Shown here: piece by piece, positions 1 to 13,424 of the stretch
Layout of the letters: every line of letters begins with the position of its first letter
Position numbering within the stretch: position 1 is the first letter of the stretch
Assembly (NCBI RefSeq): GCF_036884655.1
Contig: NC_088357.1
Span: 43,983,501-44,047,500, forward strand
Reading direction: 5' to 3'
Length of the DNA: 64,000 nt
Source of the DNA: Musa acuminata AAA Group
Lineage: Eukaryota > Streptophyta > Magnoliopsida > Zingiberales > Musaceae
Made by a program: the position numbers and the translations under genes
Notes under the pieces: model-generated
The model's input: only the letters and a program-made list of their open reading frames with translations
Databases searched by the model: none
Told to the model about the DNA's origin: nothing

Positions 1-1311
1 TGATAAAAACACTAAAAATTAGTAAGAAAAAAAAAACATATAAGGAAGGAAGGTCCAAACATGAACATTATTTATTTCAATTGAGACCTTCACCACACAT
101 CTAATACATTTTGTTTCCAACAAATTTTATTTAGTGAACACTTCCATTTAACCTAAGGTTTTTATTAAAAACACTAAGTTTTATTCACTTGTAGCAATAC
201 TCTCCATGACATTACATCGAAGCTCTCACTTCCGCCTCTACTTGGAGTGGAGAGGGCAGTATGAGTTCATTAATATCTCCACTTGCATGCCTTAGAGAGC
301 TAATGTCTTCCCCATGAAATGATCTATTATGGCATTATCGTTGATCTTGATGGAGACCCATTCAAACAATCATAGTTTTTCTAATTTATAGATTTTTTGA
401 TATTTTTATATTTTTTATACCATCCAAACAATCTGTATTTTCTTCATTTTTTTCTATTTCTACCAAAACATGATGAATCTACATAATCTCTTTTTACATT
501 TGCACTATTTTTGGGATCAAATCAAAAACTGAGTAAGAAGCACAAATCTTTGCCAAAATCTGTTAGATTAACATATATCACACATTTTCTATTTTGGAAG
601 ATTTTTTTTGATGTTTTATGAGTTTTTTCAATATGTAAAATAGAGAATCGGGTGAAATTTATACTTCCAATGGCCTGATTTTTTTAATTTAATATATTTT
701 ATAAAACAAATGATTATAACATATTTTAACTTATTGCTTTATCAAAATTTATTTCAACTTTGATCCCAAAACTATTTTTGTATTCATATATTATAATTTT
801 ATAAGTCACTGAAAATATATTATCACTAAGCTGCTTTAAAAATACTTTGGATAATTAAAATTTTAGTGTAATTGTTCTTGCCCATAACTATTGTGATATA
901 GGTGGAAATTTATATGATCAAAGATTATGTCCAAATTATTGGCATTTTGAAAATCTTTTTTCTTTTTTATCGCGCTTTGTGTTAATTCAATTCTTACTTT
1001 CCGAGAGATAATGTGATACGATCATATTCTCATCGTATTCGATTCTATTTACTTTCTATAAGAAATATTTTATTATTATAGGTCTTCTTGTATTTGTCAA
1101 TTATATAAAAATCTTTACAAAACAAATATGGATTATCACTACTATACCTAGAATATAAAATTCTCAAAATATCAAAATATCGATATAAATTTATTTTTGA
1201 CTATATATATTGATAATTTTGAATTTTAAAATTTTCTCATCGCCTCGTCTCCATAATTAATTGGTTGGCGCTGATAGTGAGTTGGTGAGAAAAAATTAAA
1301 ATTTATAATTA

Positions 1312-1355
<44 letters not shown>

Positions 1356-1900
1356 CGTATGTATGTAATCTTATTTTTTTAATCTATTATTCAATGATAG
1401 GAAGATTAAAAAAAAAGAAATACATGATAACAAGATTCATGAATATATTATTAATTTGGGAAATTATAGTGCAGAGAGGCATCATGATTTTTTTATCCAT
1501 TCGTCAAGTATTCTTTAGATTAAAAGAATTTTATAATATAAATATTTAGTAAACCATGTCTCTTGAATTCAAGCGTTGGACAACTAAGAAAAATATATGA
1601 AAAGTTTAAGTCATTAAAATGAAAATATTAAAATGGATAGGTTGTGTTATGAAAATTATAAAATATTAATGACTATGCATAATTTTGATTAAAAAAAATT
1701 GAAGGAGAATTTATCATAATGGTATAAATCTATTTATGTGATTACAAAAAAAGAGAGAATTATTAGTATCAAAATCCAAAGAAAAATGAACGCAACCCAC
1801 ACCACAACACAGTCGAAATCTCTTCCTCCCCCCTTTTCTTGGCCTCAAATTATTAATTGAAACCTCAGATTCCAAAACCGTCCCCAATCTCCAACTCTCG
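1..1900. other. AT-rich intergenic region upstream of FtsH
   Basis: No coding exon, RNA gene or recognisable transposon protein is visible. The stretch is AT-rich with many homopolymer runs and one TA microsatellite. The last 100-200 bases become C-rich and probably hold the promoter and 5' untranslated region of the FtsH gene. Confidence 0.6.
1315..1360. repeat. (TA)n microsatellite
   Basis: An uninterrupted AT run of 30 bases is followed by a short TATA/TACG/TATG-type tail. Confidence 0.9.
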
Positions 1901-1923
1901 AAACGATTGGTCACGGCGACCTC

Positions 1924-1929
1924 CACGTG
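1924..1929. promoter_or_regulatory. G-box CACGTG upstream of FtsH
   Basis: A palindromic CACGTG lies 112 bases before the FtsH start codon, in the presumed promoter or 5' leader. G-boxes bind bZIP and bHLH factors, including light-signalling ones, which would suit a photosynthesis-maintenance gene. That it functions here is inference. Confidence 0.35.
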
Positions 1930-2040
1930 GCCCCACCTCCCCTCACACACCCAAACGCCTCCCTCTCGTTGCTCCCGCTTCGTACCGTTCTTATACACCC
2001 ACTCCATCAACCTTACTTCGTACTGCAAGCATCAGCCTCG

Positions 2041-5000
2041 ATGGCGTACGCAACCCATCCTCTCCTCTCCTCCGCTCTCTTTGGCACCAATCTCCGCCCC
2101 AAAACCAAACCCATCCCTTCTCGCAATCCCTTCCTCCTCCCCAGAAGGCCCAGCTCCGTGCAATCATTCCTCGATCGTCACAACAGGAAGAGCCGCCCCG
2201 TCCTCCCCCCTTCTCCCACCGCTGCAGCCGCCGCCGCCGCCTTCCTTCTCTCCTCCTCCCTCCCACCTTCCGCTATCGCTGACGACGTCGCTTCGGTTTC
2301 GCCTCCCCCCTCGTCGCCTCCCGTCCAGCTGGAGGCTGCCTCCAAGCCCGCTCCCCCCTCCTCCTCGAACCCCTTCTCCCAGTCTCTCCTCACCGCCCCG
2401 CGGCCGCAAGCCTCGCCTGACCTCCCCGATGGCACCCAGTGGCGCTACAGCGAGTTCCTTAATGCCGTCAAGAGGGGCAAGGTTGAGCGCGTCCGGTTCA
2501 GCAAGGACGGCGGCCTGCTCCAGCTCACGGCCGTCGACGGTCGCCGGGCCGCCGTCGTCGTCCCCAACGACCCTGACCTAATCGACATCCTGGCGATGAA
2601 CGGCGTGGACATCTCCGTCTCGGAGGGGGACGGCGGCAATGGCCTGTTCAATCTCATCGGGAACCTCATCTTCCCGTTCCTCGCCTTCGCCGGCCTGTTC
2701 TTCCTATTCCGCCGGGCCCAGGGCGGGCCCGGTGGCGGCCCGGGTGGGCTCGGCGGGCCGATGGACTTCGGCCGGTCCAAATCCAAGTTCCAGGAGGTCC
2801 CCGAGACCGGCGTCACCTTCGCCGATGTCGCTGGGGCTGACCAGGCCAAGCTCGAGCTGCAGGAAGTGGTGGACTTCCTGAAGAACCCGGACAAGTACAC
2901 GGCTCTTGGGGCGAAGATCCCCAAAGGTTGCCTCTTGGTGGGCCCACCCGGCACCGGCAAAACGCTGCTGGCCCGAGCTGTGGCGGGAGAGGCCGGCGTG
3001 CCCTTCTTCTCGTGCGCGGCGTCAGAGTTCGTGGAGCTGTTCGTGGGTGTGGGGGCGTCGAGGGTCCGGGATTTATTCGAAAAAGCGAAGGCTAAGGCAC
3101 CTTGCATTGTGTTCATCGATGAAATTGATGCGGTGGGAAGGCAGAGGGGGGCCGGGCTTGGCGGTGGCAACGATGAGAGGGAGCAGACCATCAATCAGCT
3201 CTTGACAGAGATGGATGGGTTCTCTGGGAACAGTGGGGTGATTGTTTTGGCAGCGACCAACAGGCCGGACGTGCTTGATTCGGCACTGCTACGGCCTGGA
3301 AGGTTCGATCGGCAGGTCACAGTGGATAGGCCTGATGTAGCTGGCAGGGTGAAGATCCTACAGGTTAGTTGGTATAATGTGGATACATTGAATCTTTATA
3401 ATGGGCATTGTTTTAATGGTTTTTGATAATTTTGTACATGTTCTGCAGAATATTAGTTCACAGCAAGATGTTGTTTTGATGCTTTGTTAATGATGGTGTT
3501 CATGTTTTTGATAAAATTGCACATGTTTTGCAAAATAATTAGTTCTTAGGTGACTAAGTTGTTTCCATATCATAAAAGTTTGTCTCAAATGAGCTTAAAA
3601 ATGAACATCTCGAGGAAGAAAAAAGTATATTTTTTGATGAAATCTTGCTTGCTTTTGGGATTCCATCATGCATTATTCCTTCATGAGCTGGTTCGTAGCC
3701 AATTCAGTCCATGAAATGGGAGGCTGATCAGAAGTAAATATGGAACAATCGAGACAGTTAAGATTGTAAGTGATCATCATGATGAAGCTTCAGCTACCAG
3801 TGCTGCTGATTCTATTTTTATCAAAGTTTTAAATCTTACATGATCGCAAACAGCTAGTGATAAATGAAGATGTAATTTGTTCTATTTTATTTGTGCTGTT
3901 ACTATTATTTGGCTGATTTGTCCAGGCAGAAATGTCTCTGCTATTTTAAGATATTGATGAATACTAAGTTCTCTATTAATGCTTCGAACAGACACTTATT
4001 TGCGTTCATTGTTTTACCTTATGACAAATTTCTAATGTAACTATGTTAAAATATGACTAATTTGTTGTGAGTTTGTACTTTAGCATCACTGCTGCATGCA
4101 GGGTTTCTGACCTGCTGTATCAATGGCACTTTCTTTTGTATTTTCAAGTAGAATTTCTAATTTTGGTGTTATATCTATGTGTTTGATGTGAAACTTAAGA
4201 ATACTTGCTTTGATGCTGCCCTCAAACATAGATTTCTTTTGTTTGGACTAAATGATAAATCACTGATGTGAAGGTTTTTACTGCTTAGGGAGGTTTAGAC
4301 TTGAGAAGTAGTTAGTAATAATCATCTAGCAAAGCAAGAAATGGATGAAGGAACATGTGCACATTATGTAAAATAAAGTGAGAATCAGAATATAAAAAAA
4401 ATCAATGTTAGGATTCATTACGGGAATAGTTGGAGATTACTTGAAGACTCTCACCCAACAAGGGGACTCAACAACCTTGAGACTTTATATCGTTAATTAT
4501 ATACTATTATATAAATTTATTAAAGCTTTCCTACTTTCTTGAATTGCACCAAGCCTTGTTTTTAGAACTCATCTTGAGTGACCGTTGAGAATGAACTTTT
4601 GAATACATGACTGTTGCCTCTACTTGAAAGTCTACCTCATTCAAAGATTAAAAGAAAAAAAAGAAACTTGTTGGTACCATACTGGGACTTGGATGTGGGA
4701 TATAAATGCATCATTAGTTTTAATGATTATTCTTGTACTTTCAAATTTTGATCATATTCCACCATTTTAGTTTTTGTTGTAGCAACTACACTGGAAAATT
4801 GTGTGTATATATATGTATAAACAATTTGGTGGATATCTGGCTTAATATTTGGTTATTATAGTTGAAGGCAATTTTTTGCAAACTCTATTTTCGGTGATAT
4901 TGTAGACGATGCCCTTATCTTACATCTGCTAGGTGTAAATATGTTAAGTTAGCATATCCTTGTGAGTACCTTTGACACTTGAAAAGTTGTAGAGCATAAC

Positions 5001-6275
5001 CAAAGCATTTCTGCATAATGTGAATATGGTCCTTGACCACTGTATAAGTTTGTGGTTTGTTTAGTTGAAGATATAATTTAATCCTTTATGATTTTCCTGA
5101 ATAATGGATACTAGCCAGTAGATGATACCTGTTGTAGAGTTTTTAAGAACTTTTATTCTATTTCCAGGTTCATTCAAGAGGAAAGGCACTTGCTAAGGAT
5201 GTAGATTTTGAAAAAATTGCTAGAAGAACCCCGGGATTCACTGGAGCCGACTTGCAAAACCTGATGAATGAAGCAGCTATTCTTGCAGCCAGACGCGACC
5301 TTAAAGAAATAAGCAAGGATGAGATCTCAGATGCTCTAGAGAGAATAATTGCAGGGCCCGAAAAGAAAAATGCAGTTGTCTCAGATGAGAAGAAGAAGCT
5401 TGTAGCATACCATGGTATACTGTTGCACGAACTTAGTCTAAACTCTCGCTGCATGCCTTGAGGTCAAAAAAATTGATAGATCCTGTATGTTCTTTGCAGA
5501 GGCTGGACATGCCCTTGTGGGTGCACTCATGCCTGAGTATGATCCGGTTGCCAAGATCTCCATCATCCCTCGAGGTCAAGCTGGTGGGCTTACATTCTTT
5601 GCCCCGAGCGAGGAAAGGCTCGAGTCAGGACTTTACAGCAGAAGCTACCTAGAGAATCAAATGGCCGTTGCCCTCGGTGGAAGGTTGGAAAAAGAAGCAT
5701 GGATATTCCAAACTTTTCCCACTCCTCTCATTTAGATTAAGATTTTATGTACAATTAACATTCTATCACTCATGTGTAGCTGCTGCATTTCAGGGTGGCA
5801 GAGGAGGTAATTTTTGGGGAAGAGAAAGTCACAACAGGAGCTTCAAATGACTTCATGCAGGTTTCACGAGTGGCAAGACAAATGGTTGAGAGGCTTGGAT
5901 TCAGCAAAAGAATTGGGCAGGTTGCGATAGGCGGACCTGGTGGTAATCCGTTCTTAGGTCAACAGGTATTTAAACATTAATAATTCGAATAATGTTTCTT
6001 AACCTGCATGTTTAGGCTTGCACTGATAATGGCGTGGATGTCGATTTTGACAGATGTCATCTCAAAAGGATTATTCCATGGCAACTGCTGATGTGGTGGA
6101 TTCTGAGGTTAGAGAGCTTGTGGAGAGGGCTTATGCCAGGGCCAAGCAAATCATTACCACTCACATTGATATCCTTCATAAGCTGGCACAACTTCTCATT
6201 GAGAAGGAGACCGTTGATGGAGAGGAGTTCATGAGCCTGTTTATTGATGGCAAAGCAGAATTATACGTTGCATGA
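2041..6275 (+). CDS. FTSH1/FTSH5-like: Chloroplast ATP-dependent zinc metalloprotease FtsH (type A, FtsH1/FtsH5-like)
   Basis: This is a membrane-bound AAA+ protease of the thylakoid; in plants type A and type B subunits form hexamers that degrade photodamaged photosystem II D1 protein. Five exons join in frame: 2041-3363, 5168-5414, 5500-5683, 5794-5965 and 6054-6275, all with GT-AG introns, giving 715 aa, the usual family length. The order is a Ser/Pro-rich chloroplast transit peptide (about 1-60), an Ala-rich hydrophobic stretch ending AIA/DD (61-82), and a membrane helix (about 204-223). Next come Walker A GPPGTGKT (301-308), Walker B IVFIDEID (356-363), the second region of homology with RPGRFDR (418-424) and the zinc site HEAGH (523-527, split by intron 2). 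The start was set at the second in-frame Met (MAYATH), because the 38 codons before it look like leader sequence. The FtsH1/5 call rests on remembered similarity to the C-terminal half. Confidence 0.95.
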
Positions 6276-8006
6276 CCTAACCAATACCCTTAAGTTTTCC
6301 CTGTTGTTGAATTATATTCACAACACATTCAAGGAAAAAAAAAGAAAAAGCAAGTGAATAATTAGATTGACATAGCTATGATGCATTTTGTATATACATC
6401 CTATTTTTTCTTATCTTGATAATGGAGATTCAGTAAAAACTGCTGAGCTATTATGAACTACTAAGCTTCCTTGTTTCATTTTGTGGTCTTTTGATGCATT
6501 TTAAAAATCATAACGGAATATTTCTTCTAATGATTATTGGATTGACATGTACATGGTTTTATCTTTGGCTTTCTTCTCTTTTGAGATTTGGCAATGGAAG
6601 ACAGAAATAGAGATGGTATTGTTCTTGATATTGTAACATTGTATATGTCCAATTTTGTGCTCAACCTTGTTGCTTTTGTTTTGGTAATATGGGAGTCCTT
6701 TTACATGTTTTAGCATTCAAAAAGCAATTTGCTCTCTTTGTGATGTTTTTAGTCTAAACTACTTGCAATTTGCTTAATCTTTTTGTTCTTTCTCTCTCAC
6801 CATGGCCAAGGGGAGACATTTTTCCTATCAGTGGCTGCACCAAAAATATTGGTCTGAACTTTATGATACCAGGTTTATTTTTGTATCAATTTAACTTAAG
6901 ATGAACAAATCTATCACTGAATATTTTGTGTTCCTGATATGTCATACTTGCTAACAATTCTTCTACAGTGCACAAGAAAATAATGACAACTAAGATATTA
7001 TAATTTACAATTTTTAAGTTTAGTTTTGGTTGTATATTTTTATTCAAACTTGAGTTCCTTGTATTGTTTCGATAATTTTTACTCACATTAGACTATAATG
7101 TTGATCTTTTGGTGATGATGTGTTCTTCTTTGCAAAGATAAAGAAGTTATTTGAGTTTAGGATCTTATGATAATTTAACATAATTATATTTAGTTATTGA
7201 TTTGATAATGATATTATCAAATACAATTAATACAATAACAATAACAAAACTGTAAATTTTAATTATTTAAGATAGGCAAATACAATTAATAAATTTTATA
7301 TTTATAAATATAATTACTAAAATATGGTAGTTCCAAATATTACCAAACTGTTAATAACAAGTGCTGAACTTTTCCTAAACAAAAGCAGTCATCCAAAACA
7401 TACATCTTTTTCGAAGGAGAGTTGGCACAAAAAGATGCTGCCTCAACCAGGGCATGTATCAGCTCTGAGGTTGTGTTCCTCCCTGTCCTTTCTCCTATTT
7501 CACTTCCCTCTCCCTTGGAGCTTTCTCCTACCTCGCCTCGCCTCGCCTGCACCAGACGCGGTAGGCTGTTGCTCCATGTCGAGGCTCTTCCACCACAATA
7601 GCACAAAAAAACCGAGCTCAGCGGCCGCCACTCATCTTCTGCCTTGATCAGCTTCACAAACCTGACATCCACAAAAGTGTGCGTTGATCAGCGTTTGCAC
7701 CCACCACCTCCTATGCCACAGATAGAAGCAGCACCTTCAAGGCTTTTGCTGATGATAAATTAATTATAATTGTTCACCCGTTTATGTTAGATACGGAGGA
7801 TTTGAAATGATGTCTTTCAAAATTGCTCTTTTAGTTCTTTTGTTTACTTTTTTTTTTTTTATTTAGTTCTGAATTATGATATTGTTTACCTCTCGAAATA
7901 CTCATTGAAAAAATATACAGTAAAAAAATATAGAGATGATGATGATTTGGGCCTTATTCTCATGCATGATATTGGTAATCTTTTATTTGCTAGTTAATAG
8001 ATGGCT

Positions 8007-8011
<5 letters not shown>

Positions 8012-8055
<44 letters not shown>
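8012..8055. repeat. (AT)n microsatellite
   Basis: A pure AT dinucleotide run of about 44 bases. Confidence 0.95.
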
Positions 8056-8057
<2 letters not shown>

Positions 8058-8161
8058 TTTTTTCATGAATTATAAAACCTTAAGTGGATGAAGCATGTTA
8101 TTATTGAATCCAATTCTAAAACCTTAATCAATTCCGAAAAGAGAGTTAGTTTATGTCTGAG

Positions 8162-8164
<3 letters not shown>

Positions 8165-8201
<37 letters not shown>
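8165..8201. repeat. (AT)n microsatellite
   Basis: A pure AT dinucleotide run of about 37 bases, 110 bases after the previous one. Confidence 0.95.
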
Positions 8202-8204
<3 letters not shown>

Positions 8205-8550
8205 AAACTTAAGTGGATGTGCAGTTGTGGAATGATCCAAGTGCTTAGTAAACAATAGATGAAAATTATATTTTAAATATGTATTGGTGCTTGATAAAAT
8301 TGTATTTCAAAAGTTAATTTAATATTATATGATAAATATATCATTATAATATTTAAAATATTTATTCAAAATAAATAAATAAAATTTTTATTTAAATTAA
8401 TAAGTCTCACACACACAGTGTTCAGATTTTTATATCTGTTTTGGGATACGAATTGCGACGGGCGAGTGTTGTGCTTGAACGACTCCCAGCCATTCAATTC
8501 TACTCGACAAAAGTCACATGTCACCCTTTTCCCATCGTAATCCTTTTCAC

Positions 8551-8556
8551 TATAAA
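8551..8556 (+). promoter_or_regulatory. Probable TATA box of the P450 gene
   Basis: TATAAA lies 152 bases before the P450 start codon in otherwise mixed sequence, a plausible core promoter position. Confidence 0.45.
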
Positions 8557-8707
8557 GCAGAGCGGTCATATGAGAGGTTCAGCTTTTGCCACGCGGCACA
8601 TTTTGGATCACGTTTCTTCTTCTGCTGTTCTTCTTTTGTCATATGGCGTCCACTTGTCTGTCTTAATCAGTATGTAGTATTTAGATCCGCCGTCTCCCGC
8701 CGCATCG

Positions 8708-10613
8708 ATGAAAGCAGCAGTTCCTCTCATGGCATCTGCAACGGACTACGTAGTCGCTGCCTCGCAGCAACAGAGTGACATATTTCTCATCCTTTCTCTC
8801 ATCATCGTCGTCTCTTCTGCCGTCTTCTTATTGAGATGGACGAGGAGACAAGGCAGCCCACCCCTGCCTCCGGGACCCGTCGGCCTGCCGCTCCTCGGCA
8901 GCCTTCTCTCCCTCGAACCCGACCTGCACCGCTACTTCGCCCGCCTCGCCCGCGCCTACGGCCCCGTCTTCAGCCTCCGTCTCGGGACCAGGCTCTGCAT
9001 CGTCCTCTCCTCTCCGGCCGCCTTCCGGGAGGCGCTCAAGGACCACGATGTCATCTTCGCCAACCGTGATCCCCCGGCCACCGCCACCGCCACCGCCACC
9101 GCCGTCCCGGGAACACAGCATGGTTTGCTCTGGAGCCCCCATGGCACTCTCTGGCGCACGCTCCGCAAGGTGACCGTGCGGGAGTTCATCAGCACCAGCG
9201 GCAACGAGGAGGTCCGCTCGCTGCGGCGGCGCGAGGTGCGGCGTGCCATCGCTCGCCTTCGTGCCCGCGAGGGGGAGCCGGTGGAGGTGTGGGAGCTGGT
9301 CTTCACGACGGAACTCAACGTGCTGACGAGCATGCTGTGGGGGGGGCTGTCGGAAGACGGCGATGTGTCAATGAAGTTCCGGGCGGTGGTGAAGGGAGTC
9401 GTCGAGTTGCTGGGGGCGCCCAATGTCTCTGACTTCTTTCCGGCGCTGGCGGTGCTGGATTTGCAGGGGATGGGGAGACGGATGAAGCGGTTGTGGGATC
9501 GTTACGATGTGCTCTGGAAAAAGTTTGTGGAGGAGAGTGGGAGAAGGGGTGAAGAGGATGAGGGAAAGGGTGGTAAGGCCTTCTTGCAGGTGATGGTGGA
9601 GGTTTTAGAGAGAAGAGATCAGAAGGACCCACTCACCGTGGATCATGTCAAGACACTGTTTTTGGTATTGTTTCATCTTTCCACACCTGCAACTATTGGT
9701 AACACAAATATTAAAGCATTTTCCTTTCTGATCAACGTAAGGTAGCTCTTCTTTTCTTTTTCTTATTTTTTTGAGTCAATTTTTATTATTATATTAACTT
9801 AAAATGCTTAAATTAAAATTAATAATCATATATTTATTAGATCCTTAAAGAAAACTAAGTATGCAAGATAAATCTTCGTCGTGAATACCATCATTTAACT
9901 GAAGGGAAGTAATTTTCTTGAAATATATACCTGTTTCTACGAACAAATGCATGGTTGATATCAATTAACTGAATCCACAGGAACTCATACTTGGTGGGAC
10001 GGACACCACTTCGACTACGATAGAGTGGGCGATGGCGGAACTGATGCGCAACCCTGACATCATGAGGAAGATCCAAGACGAGCTCGACGCAGTGGTGGGG
10101 AAGGAAAGAGCAGTCGAAGAGTCGGACGTGCCCAAGCTGGTGTACCTTCGTGCAGTCATGAAAGAGACGCTCCGGTTACACCCAGTGGCTCCGCTCCTCG
10201 TTCCTCGCTCGCCGAGCTCACCTTGCACCGTGGGCGGATACACCATTCCCAAGGGCTCCAAGGTCTTCGTAAACGTTTGGATGATTCAAAGAGACGCCGC
10301 CATTTGGGGGGAGGATGCCGTGGAGTTCAGGCCGGAGAGGTTTCTGACAGCTGCAGATGACAAGTACGAGTTCCGTGGCACTAACTTCGCTTATCTGCCA
10401 TTTGGATCAGGGAGGAGGATATGTGTTGGGATCTCTCTAGCAGAAAAGATGGTGACGCACATGTTGGCTTCCTTCCTGCATTCCTTTCGCTGGCAACTTC
10501 CGGAGGGGGAGAAGCTTGAGCTCGGTGAGAGGTTTGGAATTGTGCTGAGGAAGGCTGAACCACTTGTTCTTGTTCCAACCGCGAGATTTGATGATCCAGA
10601 TCTCTATAGTTAA
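8708..10613 (+). CDS. Cytochrome P450, CYP71 clan, CYP706-like
   Basis: This is a haem-thiolate monooxygenase anchored in the endoplasmic reticulum; its substrate cannot be read from sequence. Two exons, 8708-9664 and 9981-10613, join in phase 0 across a GT-AG intron that splits just before helix I, giving 529 aa. Visible landmarks are an N-terminal membrane anchor (about 24-43), the proline hinge PPLPPGP (51-57) and the helix-I oxygen-activation motif GGTDTT (324-329). They continue with the K-helix ETLR (381-384), FRPERF (435-440) and the haem loop FGSGRRICVG (460-469) with ligand Cys467. The ANRDPPA segment, the single phase-0 intron and the C-terminal end resemble the CYP706 family, as recalled. 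A (GCCACC)-like repeat codes for an Ala/Thr run near residues 123-131. A second Met at codon 8 (position 8729) could be the true start. All key residues are present. Confidence 0.92.
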
Positions 10614-11683
10614 CTCAAAGGGAGAAATATTCCATGGCACGAAAAATGTTGTATCTCAAGACTCATTGTAATATTTTGGCTGTTGGCATCTGATTCCATG
10701 TAATCTGCTCAATTATCTATGGTCAGTGTAATTTTCTCTGTGAAAGTAAACTATCTATGAGGTCATGCAATTATTTTCTTTTTCTTAGAAATTTTTTGTT
10801 CTACAGTCAATCCAAGGTAATTTTTGTATATTAAATTAGAATATTTTATATATGATTACTAAATTAGAATCTTCTGTAGCTTTGTAAAGAGACCCAGTCA
10901 TTACTGTCTCTTTGATTCATGGAAGAAAGCTTTTTTAAGATATTGATTTATAATTAAATGGGGATGATTTAATTATATGATGTAACTAACTTAATGTTTA
11001 TATTGATTTCAGGATTTTTTAGACTCTAATTTGACATTAAAAACCTCCCCAGATTTCCTTTTGAAAATAATAAAAATAATATATTTATCTATCTAATTTG
11101 AGTTGAAGTGAACATATCTCAAATGATGATTCCACATGATTTATGGTTACAAATATTTTTACATCTACCTTAAGACAAACTATTTATTGTAGGGCATATT
11201 GAAACTATTGGTTTTGGAATAGGATAAACTATTGGTTGTTAGAATAGCAAATAGCCAATTTGCTATTCTAACAAACAAATAAACATATATTTATTTTAAA
11301 TATAAAAAAAATTATCCTTTCCAAAAATTAAATAATAACTAGTTGGGATTATTTTAGGAAAAGAAATCCTATAGAAATCTATAAATACCTCCAAACTTCT
11401 CAGTCTTCCTCACACCAATTCATCAAGCAATCATAACTCTCTTTAATTGCAATCTTCTTTCCAATATCAATATTTCTCCCTCTCCTAAGCTCTACCTCAA
11501 ATTCAATAAGTGAAAGTTCAATGCATCAAACCTCAACATTTATGATCGAGGATAATTTCGAAGGTCTGATTGTACTTACTCAAGAAAGCTAATATTTCAC
11601 TATGAAATAAGAGGAAGATGATCCAAAATTATGATGGCTTGTTTTATTTAGGTCAAGATGTGAGTTGATTGTGATGATAAGTG
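10614..11683. other. AT-rich intergenic region
   Basis: No gene is visible. Around 11375-11510 a TATA-like TATAAATAC is followed by a pyrimidine-rich leader. It resembles a similar TATAAATA-plus-leader at 11966 and 33426, so it may be a fragment of a dispersed repeat. Confidence 0.4.
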
Positions 11684-12869
11684 TAGATAAATACTTGATC
11701 TTATATGGACTTAATCATGGTTCGGTTTGAATTGATCTAAGTTTTGGAAACTGGAATCATCAATTCCAAAATTATCGATTTGATGATTTTTTTTTTATAA
11801 AATATAGATGGATTGGTAAACTATTGGGCTCAATGATGACCATATTTAGGAGTATTTTATTTATTTTATAAATAAAAATATAAAAAATTTGAACAAAAAA
11901 AAAGAAGATTTGCCTTTTCCAAACACCACATCTAGTTTTAAAGGTATTTAAAAAAATTAAAACTCTATAAATACTCCTTCAAATCTCTTATATTTTCTCA
12001 CACCTTGATCATACACATTCAAGTTTGAGCGCTCTTAAAATCTCTTTTAAACTCTTTTTGTTATTTTCTTGATTAGATGACAAGTGAAAAATCACAACTT
12101 CACAACCAAGGAGAAGGAGCCTTTCAAAAATACAATCATGATAACTCAAGAAAGCAACACTTTGACTCAGACATCATTAATATGATGACCAAAATCAAGT
12201 CGGACATATTCAATATATACTTCAAGAAAATTCTAAATGCTAATATCTCATTCTTTGTCGTATGCAATTAGTGTACTCAAGTTTTCAAGTTCAAAAAAGG
12301 AGGAAATAGAAAAAACATCAGATGCAACCTAGTACGAAGAGAAGTCCAATTTAAATTTTTGGATATACCTTACTTTTACCATTTTTTAATTTTTCTTTTG
12401 AAAAAAAATCATGAAGCATTAATTAGATTAGTCATCGTTGAACATTTATCTTTTAGTTATGGTAAAAAAAATAAATTTATTTATTATTGTTAAGAGGTTT
12501 TAAATCCCACCACATAAGTTTCTCGTACCACTATTACTCACAAATTATATAATCTTTATAAAAAAATTTCGAGCTTGGGATGATCATGTTTTCATTTGTA
12601 CTTATATTTAGAGTGATCACTAACAAATGCATTCTACATGCGATGCGAGCCACTTGTTATTGGATAGGTAATGATTGGATCATGTAAAAACATATTGTTG
12701 CTTTTAGAGTTTTCAAAGACAAATAACCAATAATATTTATAGAATGATAAAAATAATTTTCAAAGAATATTATTTGATTTTAAAAAAATTTTAATTGGTC
12801 TTGATAATCAGTCGACAAATATAGTTTTTATTCTAGAATTATAAGTAGTTTGTCAACTTGCTTTCGATG

Positions 12870-13424
12870 GTATCTGTTGTAGTAAACAACCTTAAGCCAT
12901 GGCCTCGGGGCCGACGCTCCTTGGTTCGGATTCGGGTGACGGGGATCTTCACGAGACGGCCTTCGAGCCCGCCGAGACAGTCGACGCTGAGGTCAGGACG
13001 GTGTCGTCGCGCCCTCCGTGCAGGGACTCCTCGCCTTTACGCCTCGCGGGGACCCTTGGCTTCGCTCCTGCACAAAGGTCAGGTCGGGGTGCTCAACCCG
13101 ACCCCTCCGACGATCAAGTTAATCAATGGCAAAGGGGATTCAGACAAGGAAGTTCCTTTTTCTCCTCCCCCCTCTTTCCGTTCAGAATGCGAGGGTACTT
13201 ATAGGGAAGCTCACTGTTTCCTTATGTGCCCACTTGCAGGGGGCAGGTTGGTAGCGTCTGATATTACTGTTGGTGTGGCGTGAGGAACCGAGCCTGAGCA
13301 GGTCGTTAATGCGCCTCGGTCGACGTTCTGATCCGTTTGATCAGGTGCTGTTGTGTCGATCGAGGCGTGAGGCGTCATCTGACGTCAGTCGAGTCTTATC
13401 ATAATTACTATCCTTATCAGTATC
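12870..13424. mobile_element. Solo LTR with 5-bp target-site duplication
   Basis: A GC-rich 545-bp block (12875-13419) stands out in AT-rich DNA. It begins TGTTGTAG and ends CTTATCA, the TG...CA form of an LTR, and is flanked on both sides by GTATC (12870-12874 and 13420-13424). No internal retrotransposon domain is attached, so this is a solo LTR left by recombination between two LTRs. Orientation and superfamily cannot be fixed. Open frames inside it are chance products of its base composition. Confidence 0.75.

Larger units (their letters stand above)
6276..8550. other. Intergenic region between FtsH and P450
   Basis: The 3' part of the FtsH transcript is followed by AT-rich DNA. A less AT-rich patch at about 7390-7740 has short open frames on both strands but no recognisable protein; it could be an old gene fragment. 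Two AT microsatellites lie near 8.0 and 8.2 kb. Confidence 0.5.

Noticed and set aside
1907..3205. Several long alternative-frame and antisense ORFs over FtsH exon 1
   Set aside because: They overlap a fully supported FtsH exon. High GC3 content removes stops from other frames; their protein composition (Arg/Pro/Ser/Gly-rich) is typical of shadows.
7324..7672. Overlapping plus and minus ORFs of about 110 codons
   Set aside because: No recognisable protein, no splice context and opposite-strand overlap; kept only as a GC-richer patch.
12858..13283. 141-codon ORF in a GC-rich block
   Set aside because: It lies almost wholly inside a block with LTR ends and target-site duplications; no known domain.
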